Of a stretch of DNA of 8,758 nt, positions 1 to 7,600 are shown one piece after another; the first letter of the stretch is position 1; the number at the start of each line of letters is the position of its first letter. The notes under the pieces were generated by a model. That model worked only from the letters and a program-made list of their open reading frames with translations, was not told the origin of the DNA and made no database searches. The stretch is from contig JAGHSS010000065.1 of assembly GCA_018065745.1 (NCBI GenBank), forward strand, positions 1 to 8,758, written 5' to 3'. The position numbers were made by a program, and so were the translations under genes. This stretch comes from Candidatus Neoflavobacterium equi. Its GTDB lineage: Bacteria; Bacteroidota; Bacteroidia; Flavobacteriales; Flavobacteriaceae.

Positions 1-78
1 ACATTATTAATACCTTTTTCTGAACGTTGATTTATTGTTAAAAGTGCAAAACACAACTTTTTTTTAACATTATCCTCA

Positions 79-108
79 TTGTTATTTAATATAATATTTG
101 GAATTTTG
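79..108 (+). promoter_or_regulatory. Candidate Bacteroidetes-type promoter of the TonB-dependent receptor
   Basis: A TTG at 79-81 is followed after 19 bases by GAATTTTG at 101-108, which matches the Bacteroidetes -7 consensus TAnnTTTG at all but the first defined base. The spacing suits the -33/-7 arrangement known for this phylum. Transcription would start near 114-117, giving a leader of about 20 bases. A second near-match, AATATTTG at 93-100, has no TTG at the right distance. The call rests on consensus matching in very AT-rich DNA. Confidence 0.4.
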
Positions 109-116
109 CGCCAAAT
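103..116. promoter_or_regulatory. Imperfect palindrome overlapping the receptor promoter, possible operator
   Basis: ATTTTGCGCCAAAT is centred on GCGC and six of its seven symmetric base pairs match; the only mismatch is 107 against 112. It overlaps the candidate -7 element and reaches the expected transcription start, a usual place for a repressor to bind. No regulator gene is in the window and I do not recognise the site as a known box, so its function is a guess. Confidence 0.25.
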
Positions 117-134
117 CTATAACAATACAACAGA

Positions 135-2885
135 ATGAAAAATTTTAAAAATTGGGTAAGTTTTTGCTTCGTGCTTCTTACTTCAGTTGCATTCGCTCAA
201 TCAAAGATTACTGGAAAAGTTATTGACGGTGATTTTAGTGGTGGGCTGCCAGGTGCGAGTATCGTTGTCAAGGGAACTTCAGACGGTACAACATCAGACA
301 TGGATGGAAATTTTAGTTTGACTACTAAAGCAACATCAGGTCAATTGACAATTACCTTTATTGGTTATGAAACTAAAACAGTTTCTTTTAACGCTGCCAA
401 TGGAGAAGTAAATGTTGGAAACGTAACTATTTCTAGCTCTGACAATATGTTGGAAGGCATCGTGATCACAGGTGTGGCTGATGTTGCTAAAGATAGAAAA
501 ACTCCGGTTGCTGTTTCTACAATTAAATCTGCTGAAATCATTGAGAAATTAGGAGCTCAAGAATTTCCAGAAATTTTAAATTCAACACCTTCTGTTTACG
601 CTACTAAATCTGGTGGTGGTTTTGGAGATTCAAGAATTTCTATTCGTGGATTTGACCAAAAAAACATTGCGGTTATGGTAAATGGTATGCCAGTTAATGA
701 CATGGAAAACTCAGCAGTTTACTGGTCAAACTGGGCAGGTCTTTCTGACGTAACTACTGCAATGCAAGTACAAAGAGGTTTAGGTTCTTCTAAACTAGCA
801 ATTTCTTCTGTTGGTGGTACAATCAACATTATGACTAAAGCATCTGACAAAAAACCAGGTGGTACAGTATCTACTTCTGTTGGTAACAACAACTACTTTA
901 AAGCATTAGCTTCTTATTCTACTGGAAAATTAGAAAGCGGATTCTCTGCTTCTGTTTTATTATCTCACACAATGGGTGATGGATATGTAGACGGTACTTC
1001 TTTTGAAGGGTCTAACTACTATGCAGCAGTTGGTTACCAAACAAAAAACAAAAAACACGACTTCCAAGTAACTTTTACTGGTGCTCCTCAATCTCACGAT
1101 CAACGTAGTTCTTACATCTCTATCAACGAATTCCAGAAAGCTGGTAACGGTACTGATCCAGATATTAGATACAACAAAGACTGGGGTTACTTAGATGGTA
1201 AAGAATTTTCTTCTAGAAGAAACTACTACCACAAACCAATTGGATCTATCAACTGGGATTGGAATGTAAATGACAATACAAAAATTAGCTCAGTATTCTA
1301 CGGTTCTTGGGGACGCGGTGGAGGAGCTGGTATGTTAGGGAAAATCAATGGTAAATCTATTACTAGTGATGTTTTCAGAGCACAAGACGGTACAATCAAC
1401 TGGGATGGTATCAAAGCTTGGAATAGCGGACAATCAGTTCCTGCTTTTGGAGCTGACAGAACTTCTACAACAAATGACTACAGCAACGGTTTCACAAGAA
1501 GAAACTCTTTGAACAACCACGATTGGTATGGTGCTGTAATCAGTGTAAACAAAAAATTAACTGAGCGTTTTACTTTGGATTTTGGTGTTGATGCTAGAAC
1601 TTACAAAGGAATGCACTATATGAATGTTTCTGACCTTTTGGGTGGAAATTCATTCACTGACAATTCAAACAAAACAAATGGTAACTTAACAATCTACAAC
1701 CAACACGGTTCTGATGTTAGCTACAACCCATTTGTTAAAAATGATGATTCTGACGCATTGTCTTTCAACAATGACGGAAACGTTAAATGGTATGGTGGAT
1801 TTGCTCAAATGGAATATGCTACTGAAAACTTAACTGTTTTCTTACAAGGAGCTGTTTCTAACCAAGCATTCCAAAGATTGGATTACTTCTCTTATGACAG
1901 AAACAATCCTAAAGCAGGTGATCCAAATTGGAAAACTGATTACAAAAACATCATTGGTGGAAATGTAAAAGCAGGTGCTAACTACAATATTGATGAGCAC
2001 CACAATATTTTTGGTAACGCAGGTTACTACTCAAAACAACCATTCTTTAACGGAGTTTATTTAAATAACAAAAATGATTTAAATCCTGCGTTAGAAAATG
2101 AAAAAATTATCGGTGTTGAATTAGGATACGGATACCGTTCTGAAAAATTATCTGGTAATGTTAACTTGTACAGAACTTCATGGGCTGATAGAATCTTAAG
2201 AGCTACATCTAACTTTAAAGATCCTCTAGGAAACACAGTTCAAGGTACTGCTAACTTATTTGGAGTTGAACAAATTCACAAAGGAGTTGAATTAGATTTC
2301 ACTTACCGTCCAACAAAACGTTTCAACATTAACGGAGCGTTCTCTTTCGGAGATTGGAACTATGGTAAAGATGTAACTGCAACTTTCTTGGATAGAGAAA
2401 CTGGTGAGCCAATTGTTAACGCAAACGGTGATATTGAAACTAAAACTTTATACTTGAAAGACGCTAAAGTTGGAGATGCTGCTCAGTTAACTGCTAACTT
2501 AGGTGCTTCTTATGAAATTTTCAACAACAACAACAATGCGTTAAAAGTTGATGGTAACTACCGTTATGTTGACCAATTGTACTCTCAAATTGATGCAGCT
2601 ACAATGGACTCTCCAACAAACGGTGGAGCAATTCGTTTACCTTCTTACAACTTATTTGATGCAGGTTTAACTTACACATTGAAAGTTGGTAAAGATCACT
2701 TAAACGACGTTAAAGTTCGTTTCAACTGTAACAACGTATTCAATACAGTATACATTTCTGAAAGTATGACAGCTACTCAAGTATCTGACAAAACTACTTC
2801 AACTTGGAAAGGTATTGACACAAGTAACCAAGTTTGGTTTGGTGCTGGAAGAACTTGGAATGTAACACTTTCTTACAACTTCTAG
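135..2885 (+). CDS. TonB-dependent outer-membrane receptor with N-terminal carboxypeptidase-regulatory-like domain
   Basis: This is an outer-membrane active transporter, powered by TonB-ExbBD, that brings an unidentified ligand into the periplasm. A type I signal peptide covers residues 1-21 and is probably cut after AFA, leaving Gln22. Residues about 24-100 form the beta-sandwich CarboxypepD_reg-like domain typical of Bacteroidetes receptors (ITGKV start, GTSDGTTSDMDGNF turn, FIGYET end). A TonB-box-like EGIVITGV follows at 107-114. The plug spans about 120-235 and includes SIRGFDQ, VMVNGMPVND and the closing GGTINIMTK. The rest, about 240-916, is the beta-barrel, ending in the expected aromatic terminus (VTLSYNF). 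The length of 916 residues is shorter than most SusC proteins, and no susD gene is adjacent, so I do not call it SusC. The ATG start is fixed by the signal peptide. There is no Shine-Dalgarno, only an A-rich leader. The substrate cannot be read from the sequence; siderophore, cofactor, peptide or glycan uptake are all possible. The family call is firm. Confidence 0.95.
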   Translation: MKNFKNWVSFCFVLLTSVAFAQSKITGKVIDGDFSGGLPGASIVVKGTSDGTTSDMDGNFSLTTKATSGQLTITFIGYETKTVSFNAANGEVNVGNVTISSSDNMLEGIVITGVADVAKDRKTPVAVSTIKSAEIIEKLGAQEFPEILNSTPSVYATKSGGGFGDSRISIRGFDQKNIAVMVNGMPVNDMENSAVYWSNWAGLSDVTTAMQVQRGLGSSKLAISSVGGTINIMTKASDKKPGGTVSTSVGNNNYFKALASYSTGKLESGFSASVLLSHTMGDGYVDGTSFEGSNYYAAVGYQTKNKKHDFQVTFTGAPQSHDQRSSYISINEFQKAGNGTDPDIRYNKDWGYLDGKEFSSRRNYYHKPIGSINWDWNVNDNTKISSVFYGSWGRGGGAGMLGKINGKSITSDVFRAQDGTINWDGIKAWNSGQSVPAFGADRTSTTNDYSNGFTRRNSLNNHDWYGAVISVNKKLTERFTLDFGVDARTYKGMHYMNVSDLLGGNSFTDNSNKTNGNLTIYNQHGSDVSYNPFVKNDDSDALSFNNDGNVKWYGGFAQMEYATENLTVFLQGAVSNQAFQRLDYFSYDRNNPKAGDPNWKTDYKNIIGGNVKAGANYNIDEHHNIFGNAGYYSKQPFFNGVYLNNKNDLNPALENEKIIGVELGYGYRSEKLSGNVNLYRTSWADRILRATSNFKDPLGNTVQGTANLFGVEQIHKGVELDFTYRPTKRFNINGAFSFGDWNYGKDVTATFLDRETGEPIVNANGDIETKTLYLKDAKVGDAAQLTANLGASYEIFNNNNNALKVDGNYRYVDQLYSQIDAATMDSPTNGGAIRLPSYNLFDAGLTYTLKVGKDHLNDVKVRFNCNNVFNTVYISESMTATQVSDKTTSTWKGIDTSNQVWFGAGRTWNVTLSYNF

Positions 2886-2910
2886 TATTTAGCTAAATAC
2901 ATATAATACA

Positions 2911-2942
2911 AAAGGGATGCTCATTGAGCATCCCTTTTTTTT
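2911..2942. terminator. Strong, probably bidirectional, rho-independent terminator between convergent genes
   Basis: Stem arms at 2911-2922 and 2926-2937 are perfectly complementary (AAAGGGATGCTC against GAGCATCCCTTT) around a three-base ATT loop. Eight T residues (2935-2942) end the plus strand side, some of them within the lower stem. The receptor stop codon lies 25 bases before the stem. On the minus strand the S41 stop codon (2941-2943) overlaps the A/T run, and the hairpin is followed by TTTTGTATTATATG, a weaker but usable U-rich tail. One structure therefore probably ends both transcripts. Confidence 0.9.
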
Positions 2943-4542
2943 ATGGTATCAATTGATATACCGCATCTTCATCAAATATCTTTTCATCTGTGGACAGATT
3001 TAGTGGAACGTCTGGCATAACTCCATATCCAAAAACTTCTTTGTGGTGGTAAGGAATGATGTGCATCAAACCAATGCGCCACTTTAGTTTTGAATTAGGT
3101 AACGTCAAGACTGGCATAATTCCCGCTACCGTTCCATTGTAAGTTCCTCCACTTTCTTCACCATAGACTTTGGCTCTATGACTGCCTTGTAAATTACTGC
3201 TTATTATACTGGAAGCTGAAAATGTAGCTCCGTCAATCAACACGTCTAATTTATTGGTGTATGCCTTCGCTTTGGGTGCAGTTGCTTTCAAGCCTGCAAC
3301 TCTAAATTCACTTTGGTCGTTTGCTCCTGTAAATGTTCTTGTGTATAAATAGGGTAAAGCCAAGGCGTATATTGGTGACAAGAAAGTGTAATGTGCGACG
3401 CTCTTTCCTTTAACTGCATAAAACGGCATTTTCCATTTTGAATTAATCTTGGAGCTTGTTATCAATGGTTCTTCAACTTTTTTCAAATAACGGTATAGAT
3501 AATCAATATCAGCAATGAGACCTCCGGTATTCCCTCTTAAATCTAATACCAAATGTTGGATGTTTTTCTCTTGTATAGTACTGAACAAACTATCATAAGA
3601 TTTTTTGAATTTCCCACTGCTGAAACTTCTTATTCTCAAAACAGCATAGGTACTGTCTTTTGGATTTGGAAAACTAAGTGTCCGATTGAAATTTCCGTCT
3701 ACATATCCCAATATGCGTTTTTGTTTTTTTAATTCCTTTTCTTTTTTAGCAATAATGGTCAAACTGTCTTTGGGAATTTTATGTGCTACAGTTTTAGTTT
3801 TCTTTTGCTCAATTGGTGTTTTTATTTGTTTTGAGAGGCTGTCTTTGCTCGTCCCTTGTGCTGTTTCCTTTTTAGTACTATAGCGTCTTAAAACCACCTC
3901 ATTTACACTGCCTTCACAGAGTAAGGTGAGCGGAATACTGTCTTGCATGCCAAACATGGCTAACATTTCAGGATAAAATCTGCTGGTAAAACCTTTGGGT
4001 AGATATGTTTGATTGTATCCGTCTGATGCATACGTCAGTTTGTAGTGTTCAAAGAGTTCCTTTGGTGTTTTGTTGTTGAATTTTAGTACAGCACTTCCGG
4101 GACGAACCCCGTTCTTCAAATGGTGGTTGTGTGAAACGTAAAGGGTATCATTAAAATAACGGTAGTTTAATTGTGATAACGGCCCTCTTGTATCCTTGTA
4201 TTTCTTGATCTCTGCTTTTGTAGAAGGCAGTGTGAGACCGTTGATGCGCATATGTCCTTGTTTGACAGCTGCAATGATTGGCGCTATTTTTAGGTGAAAT
4301 TCATTTGGTTTTAAAGGGGTGTTTAAGCTATTGTAAACGCTGTCAAACTTTTTGTTTAACGCGTCTTTGTCAATGTACAAATCAGCATCTGGATGCATGG
4401 TAAATAATCTTTTTTTTACAAAGACCAGATCTTGTTGCATTTCAGCCACGCTCAGTGGGGTATTGATGTGTTTTATTTTCTTATCTGTAGAAGCGCAACC
4501 AGCGAGTATTAGCAATAAAACAGGGAGGACGTATTTTTTCAA
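2941..4542 (-). CDS. S41-family (tricorn/C-terminal-processing-protease-like) lipoprotein peptidase
   Basis: This is a predicted cell-envelope serine peptidase of 533 residues, anchored by lipid. Residues 1-16 are a lipoprotein signal with lipobox LAGC and acylated Cys16. Residues about 30-100 form the tricorn-like N-terminal domain, ending in GHMRI with His97. A PDZ-like region follows at about 125-220, then a Lys/Ser/Thr/Gln-rich insert at about 222-276. The S41 catalytic domain covers about 295-515, with LDLRGNTGG at 333-341, the nucleophile motif FSASS (Ser442 aligned to the Tsp/CtpA nucleophile), GEESGG at 461-466 and the closing GVMPDVPL. The Lys 25 residues after the nucleophile in bacterial Tsp is Thr467 here, so a tricorn-type Ser-His-Ser-Glu arrangement is more likely than a Ser-Lys dyad. 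The start is TTG: an in-frame stop lies two codons upstream and the signal peptide begins immediately. The substrate is unknown. The family call is firm; activity is inferred. Confidence 0.9.
   Translation of the reverse strand: MKKYVLPVLLLILAGCASTDKKIKHINTPLSVAEMQQDLVFVKKRLFTMHPDADLYIDKDALNKKFDSVYNSLNTPLKPNEFHLKIAPIIAAVKQGHMRINGLTLPSTKAEIKKYKDTRGPLSQLNYRYFNDTLYVSHNHHLKNGVRPGSAVLKFNNKTPKELFEHYKLTYASDGYNQTYLPKGFTSRFYPEMLAMFGMQDSIPLTLLCEGSVNEVVLRRYSTKKETAQGTSKDSLSKQIKTPIEQKKTKTVAHKIPKDSLTIIAKKEKELKKQKRILGYVDGNFNRTLSFPNPKDSTYAVLRIRSFSSGKFKKSYDSLFSTIQEKNIQHLVLDLRGNTGGLIADIDYLYRYLKKVEEPLITSSKINSKWKMPFYAVKGKSVAHYTFLSPIYALALPYLYTRTFTGANDQSEFRVAGLKATAPKAKAYTNKLDVLIDGATFSASSIISSNLQGSHRAKVYGEESGGTYNGTVAGIMPVLTLPNSKLKWRIGLMHIIPYHHKEVFGYGVMPDVPLNLSTDEKIFDEDAVYQLIP
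3715..3879 (-). other. Lysine-rich low-complexity insert in the S41 peptidase
   Basis: Residues about 222-276 of the peptidase are dominated by Lys, Ser, Thr, Gln and Glu. A KDSL motif occurs twice (233-236 and 258-261), and a related PKDS occurs at 295-298, just after the insert. The stretch lies between the PDZ-like region and the catalytic domain, so it is probably an exposed, flexible or helical linker. The twice-used motif suggests a small internal duplication, although the DNA copies are short and diverged. Confidence 0.5.
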
Positions 4543-4548
4543 AATTTA
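4540..4548 (-). promoter_or_regulatory. TTG start context of the S41 peptidase gene
   Basis: Read on the minus strand the bases are TAA ATT TTG AAA AAA TAC: an in-frame stop, one ATT codon, then TTG followed by the Lys-Lys of the signal peptide. No ATG or GTG is available upstream. The next Met is at residue 35, after the lipobox, which would remove the export signal. Nothing resembling a Shine-Dalgarno precedes it; the upstream bases are AACAACCTACTTAAATT. Confidence 0.75.
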
Positions 4549-4563
4549 AGTAGGTTGTTTTCT

Positions 4564-4571
4564 TAAATGTA
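4564..4571 (-). promoter_or_regulatory. Weak candidate -7 element for the S41 peptidase gene
   Basis: On the minus strand this reads TACATTTA, which matches TAnnTTTG except for the last base. It lies between the mfd terminator and the S41 start and would give a leader of about 15 bases. I see no TTG at the usual -33 distance. The main reason to expect a promoter here is that the strong mfd terminator cuts the S41 gene off from upstream transcription. Confidence 0.25.
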
Positions 4572-4588
4572 ATGAAAATCTTTTATTA

Positions 4589-4625
4589 ATATAAAAAAAA
4601 ACGGTTTTCTAGCGAAAACCGTTTT
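4589..4625 (-). terminator. Rho-independent terminator of mfd
   Basis: Arms at 4598-4609 and 4614-4625 (on the minus strand, AAAACGGTTTTC and GAAAACCGTTTT) pair perfectly over 12 bases around a four-base GCTA loop. The minus strand then has an unbroken run of T, partly shared with the stem base, followed by ATATTAAT. The mfd stop codon ends at 4636, ten bases before the stem. On the plus strand only TTTTATAAG follows, so it probably acts mainly on minus-strand transcription. Confidence 0.88.
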
Positions 4626-4635
4626 ATAAGTATCT

Positions 4636-7600
4636 TTATTCTAAGAGTTCAAGCATATCCAATGCTTTTTTGATGTTTTTAACCGGCTCAAAAGTCAGCA
4701 AAAGACGCAAACCATTTTTGGTTTCTTTTTCTTTCATGCGTACCAACGTTGGATTTTTGTGTACCACATTTAAAATGTGTCCAAATTTATTAGTTTGGTA
4801 AAATGCCGATTGTTGATCTGCAACAAAATATACCGTCATGGCGCCCTTTTTCATGATGATTTTCTCAATACCTGAATTAGTAGCCTTCCATTTTAACCTC
4901 ACGCTGTCCATCAAACTCAATGCAGGTTTTGGCAAAGGCCCAAAACGGTCAACCAGTTCTTGTTCAAATTTGACCAATTCAGCTTCTGTCTTGAGATTTG
5001 ACAAATCTGTATACAAATTGTATCGTTCCGTGATGTTATTGACATAGGTGTCTGGAAATAAAAGTTCCACATCTGAATCAATGGTTACCTCCTTGACATA
5101 AATCTTGGTTTCTGGATTTTGTTCTTCCTCAAACAGGTCTTTGAACTCGGTTTCTTTAAGTTCATCGATGGCTTCTGTCATGATTTTCTGATAGGTATCA
5201 AAACCAATTTCGTTGATGAAACCACTTTGTTCTCCACCCAAAATATCTCCAGCACCTCTAATCTCCAAGTCTTTCATCGCGATTTTAAATCCGCTTCCAA
5301 GGTCGCTGAATTGCTCCAATGCCTGTATGCGTTTTCTCGCTTCCTCTGTCATGGCTGAATAAGGTGGGCATATAAAGTAGCAAAATGCTTTTTTGTTACT
5401 TCTACCAACCCTTCCTCTCATTTGGTGTAGGTCTGACAATCCAAAATTATTGGCATTGTTGATGAAAATGGTATTTGCATTTGGCACGTCCAAACCACTT
5501 TCAATAATAGTTGTGGCTACCAAAACATCAAATGCTCCATCCATAAAGGCAAGCATTAATTCTTCCAGCTTTTTACCGTCCATCTGTCCGTGTCCAACGC
5601 CAACCTTTGCTCCAGGAACCAGGCGTTGTATCATGCCCGCAACTTCCTTGATGTTCTCAATTCTGTTGTTGATGAAATACACCTGACCTCCGCGCTCAAT
5701 TTCAAATGAGATGGCATCTCTGATGGCTTCTTCATTAAAACCGATAACGTTGGTTTCAATAGGATACCTGTTTGGTGGAGGCGTTGTGATGACTGATAAA
5801 TCACGTGCAGCCATCAACGAGAACTGTAAGGTTCTTGGAATTGGGGTAGCAGTCAACGTCAACGTATCAATGTTGGTCGCAATGGTCTTGAGTTTGTCTT
5901 TAACGGCCACTCCAAACTTTTGCTCCTCATCAATAATTAACAAGCCCAAATCTTTGAACTGTACATTTTTGTTGACTAATTGATGGGTTCCAATAACGAT
6001 GTCTACCTTACCTGTCCCGAGTCCTAAAATAACTTCATTCTTCTCTTTAGTAGATCTGAATCTATTTAAATATTCAATGTTGACTGGCATGTCTGCCAAT
6101 CGCTCTTTAAAAGTTTTGTAGTGTTGGAAAGCCAAAATGGTTGTAGGTACTAAAATAGCAACCTGTTTGCCATTGTCCACTGCTTTAAATGCGGCGCGAA
6201 TTGCAACCTCAGTTTTACCAAATCCAACGTCTCCACATACCAATCTGTCCATGGGTTTTTCACTTTCCATGTCATTCTTGACATCCTGTGTAGCTTTGAC
6301 TTGGTCTGGGGTGTCTTCATAGATAAAGGAACTTTCCAAGGCAGCTTGCAGATAGGTATCTGGTCCGTGTTGAAATCCTTTTTCCAATTTGCGTTTTGCA
6401 TACAACTGTATCAGGTTGAAGGCAATGTGTTTGACACGTGCTTTTGTCTTTTGTTTCAGGGTTTTCCAAGTGTTGGAACCCAGTTTATGCATTTTGGGAG
6501 CGATCCCGTTTTTACCGTTGTATTTTGATATTTTGTGAAGGGAGTGAATACTGACGTATACCACATCACTTTCTGCATAAATCAATTTGATGGTTTCTTG
6601 AGTTTTTCCCTCAACCTGTATTTTTTGTAACCCGCCAAATCTTCCAATCCCGTGATCTATATGGGTAACGTAATCCCCTGTGTTTAGGGCCGTCAATTCT
6701 TTAAGAGAGATGGACTGTTTTTTTGTATACCCGTTTTTAAGGGTAAACTTGTGGTATCTTTCAAATATTTGGTGATCAGTGTAGCACGCTACTTGATGTT
6801 CTTTGTCCACAAATCCTTCAGAAATGGTGTTTACTACCGGAATGAAACCTCTGAATTTCTCTGTTCCATCACCAACGCTATCAATGATCTCCTTGATTCT
6901 TTTGGCTTGATTTTCATTAGAACAGTAAAGGTAGTTTTTGATTCCCTCCAAAGAGTTTTCATTCAAATTGGATTTCAAAAGCTCAAATTGCTTGTTGAAA
7001 CTTGGCTGCGGTGCCGTGTGGAATTCAAACGACTGTTCAATTTTGTAAATCGGGCTGTTTGAAAATTCTACAATGCTGAAATCCAGTGATTTTTTGATAA
7101 ACCCTTCTTGGTTTAAAAACATAAGCTCTGGTGCGCCTCGCTTAATTTCTCCAGTCAATTTGCTGTATATGTCCTCTGCGTTGTGGAACAATTTGTCCAA
7201 ACGTGCAAAGAGGAGGTCTGCATTTTTAATACAGATGATAGAATCTTGTTGGATGTAGTTCAAGAAGCTCTCTCTCATTTCTTGAGATTGCTTGTTTTCT
7301 ACATTTGGGATGATGGTCACCTTTTTTTGACGTTCAATGGACAACTGCGTTTCCACGTCAAAGGTTCTGATGGAATCTACTTCATCACCAAAGAATTCAA
7401 TCCTGTAGGGATTGTCGTTTGAAAATGAAAAGACATCAATGATCCCTCCACGCACAGAGAATTCTCCTGGCTCAGCAACAAAGTCAACGCGTTTGAATTG
7501 GTATTCAAAAAGGACTTCGTTGATGAAATCAATTGAAATTTCATCAGCAACGGCAATTTTCAAGGTGTTTTTCTCAAGTTCTTTTCTGGTAACCACTTTT

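Noticed and set aside
40..65. AAAAGT/ACTTTT inverted repeat followed by a T run, possibly a terminator for a gene before the window.
   Set aside because: The stem is only six mostly A-T pairs with a ten-base loop, too weak to call in DNA this AT-rich.
135..2885. Calling the receptor SusC and the locus a polysaccharide-utilisation locus.
   Set aside because: There is no SusD, glycoside hydrolase or glycan sensor in the window, and the protein is shorter than usual SusC.
3686..4549. Two 65-codon plus-strand frames opposite the S41 gene, one hydrophobic at its N-terminus.
   Set aside because: Both mirror the S41 coding sequence; the hydrophobic and Phe-rich character comes from the antisense of Lys-rich codons.
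6150..6401. 83-codon open frame on the minus strand inside mfd.
   Set aside because: It lies in another frame of the motor domain around Walker A, has no recognisable domain, and mfd is intact across it.
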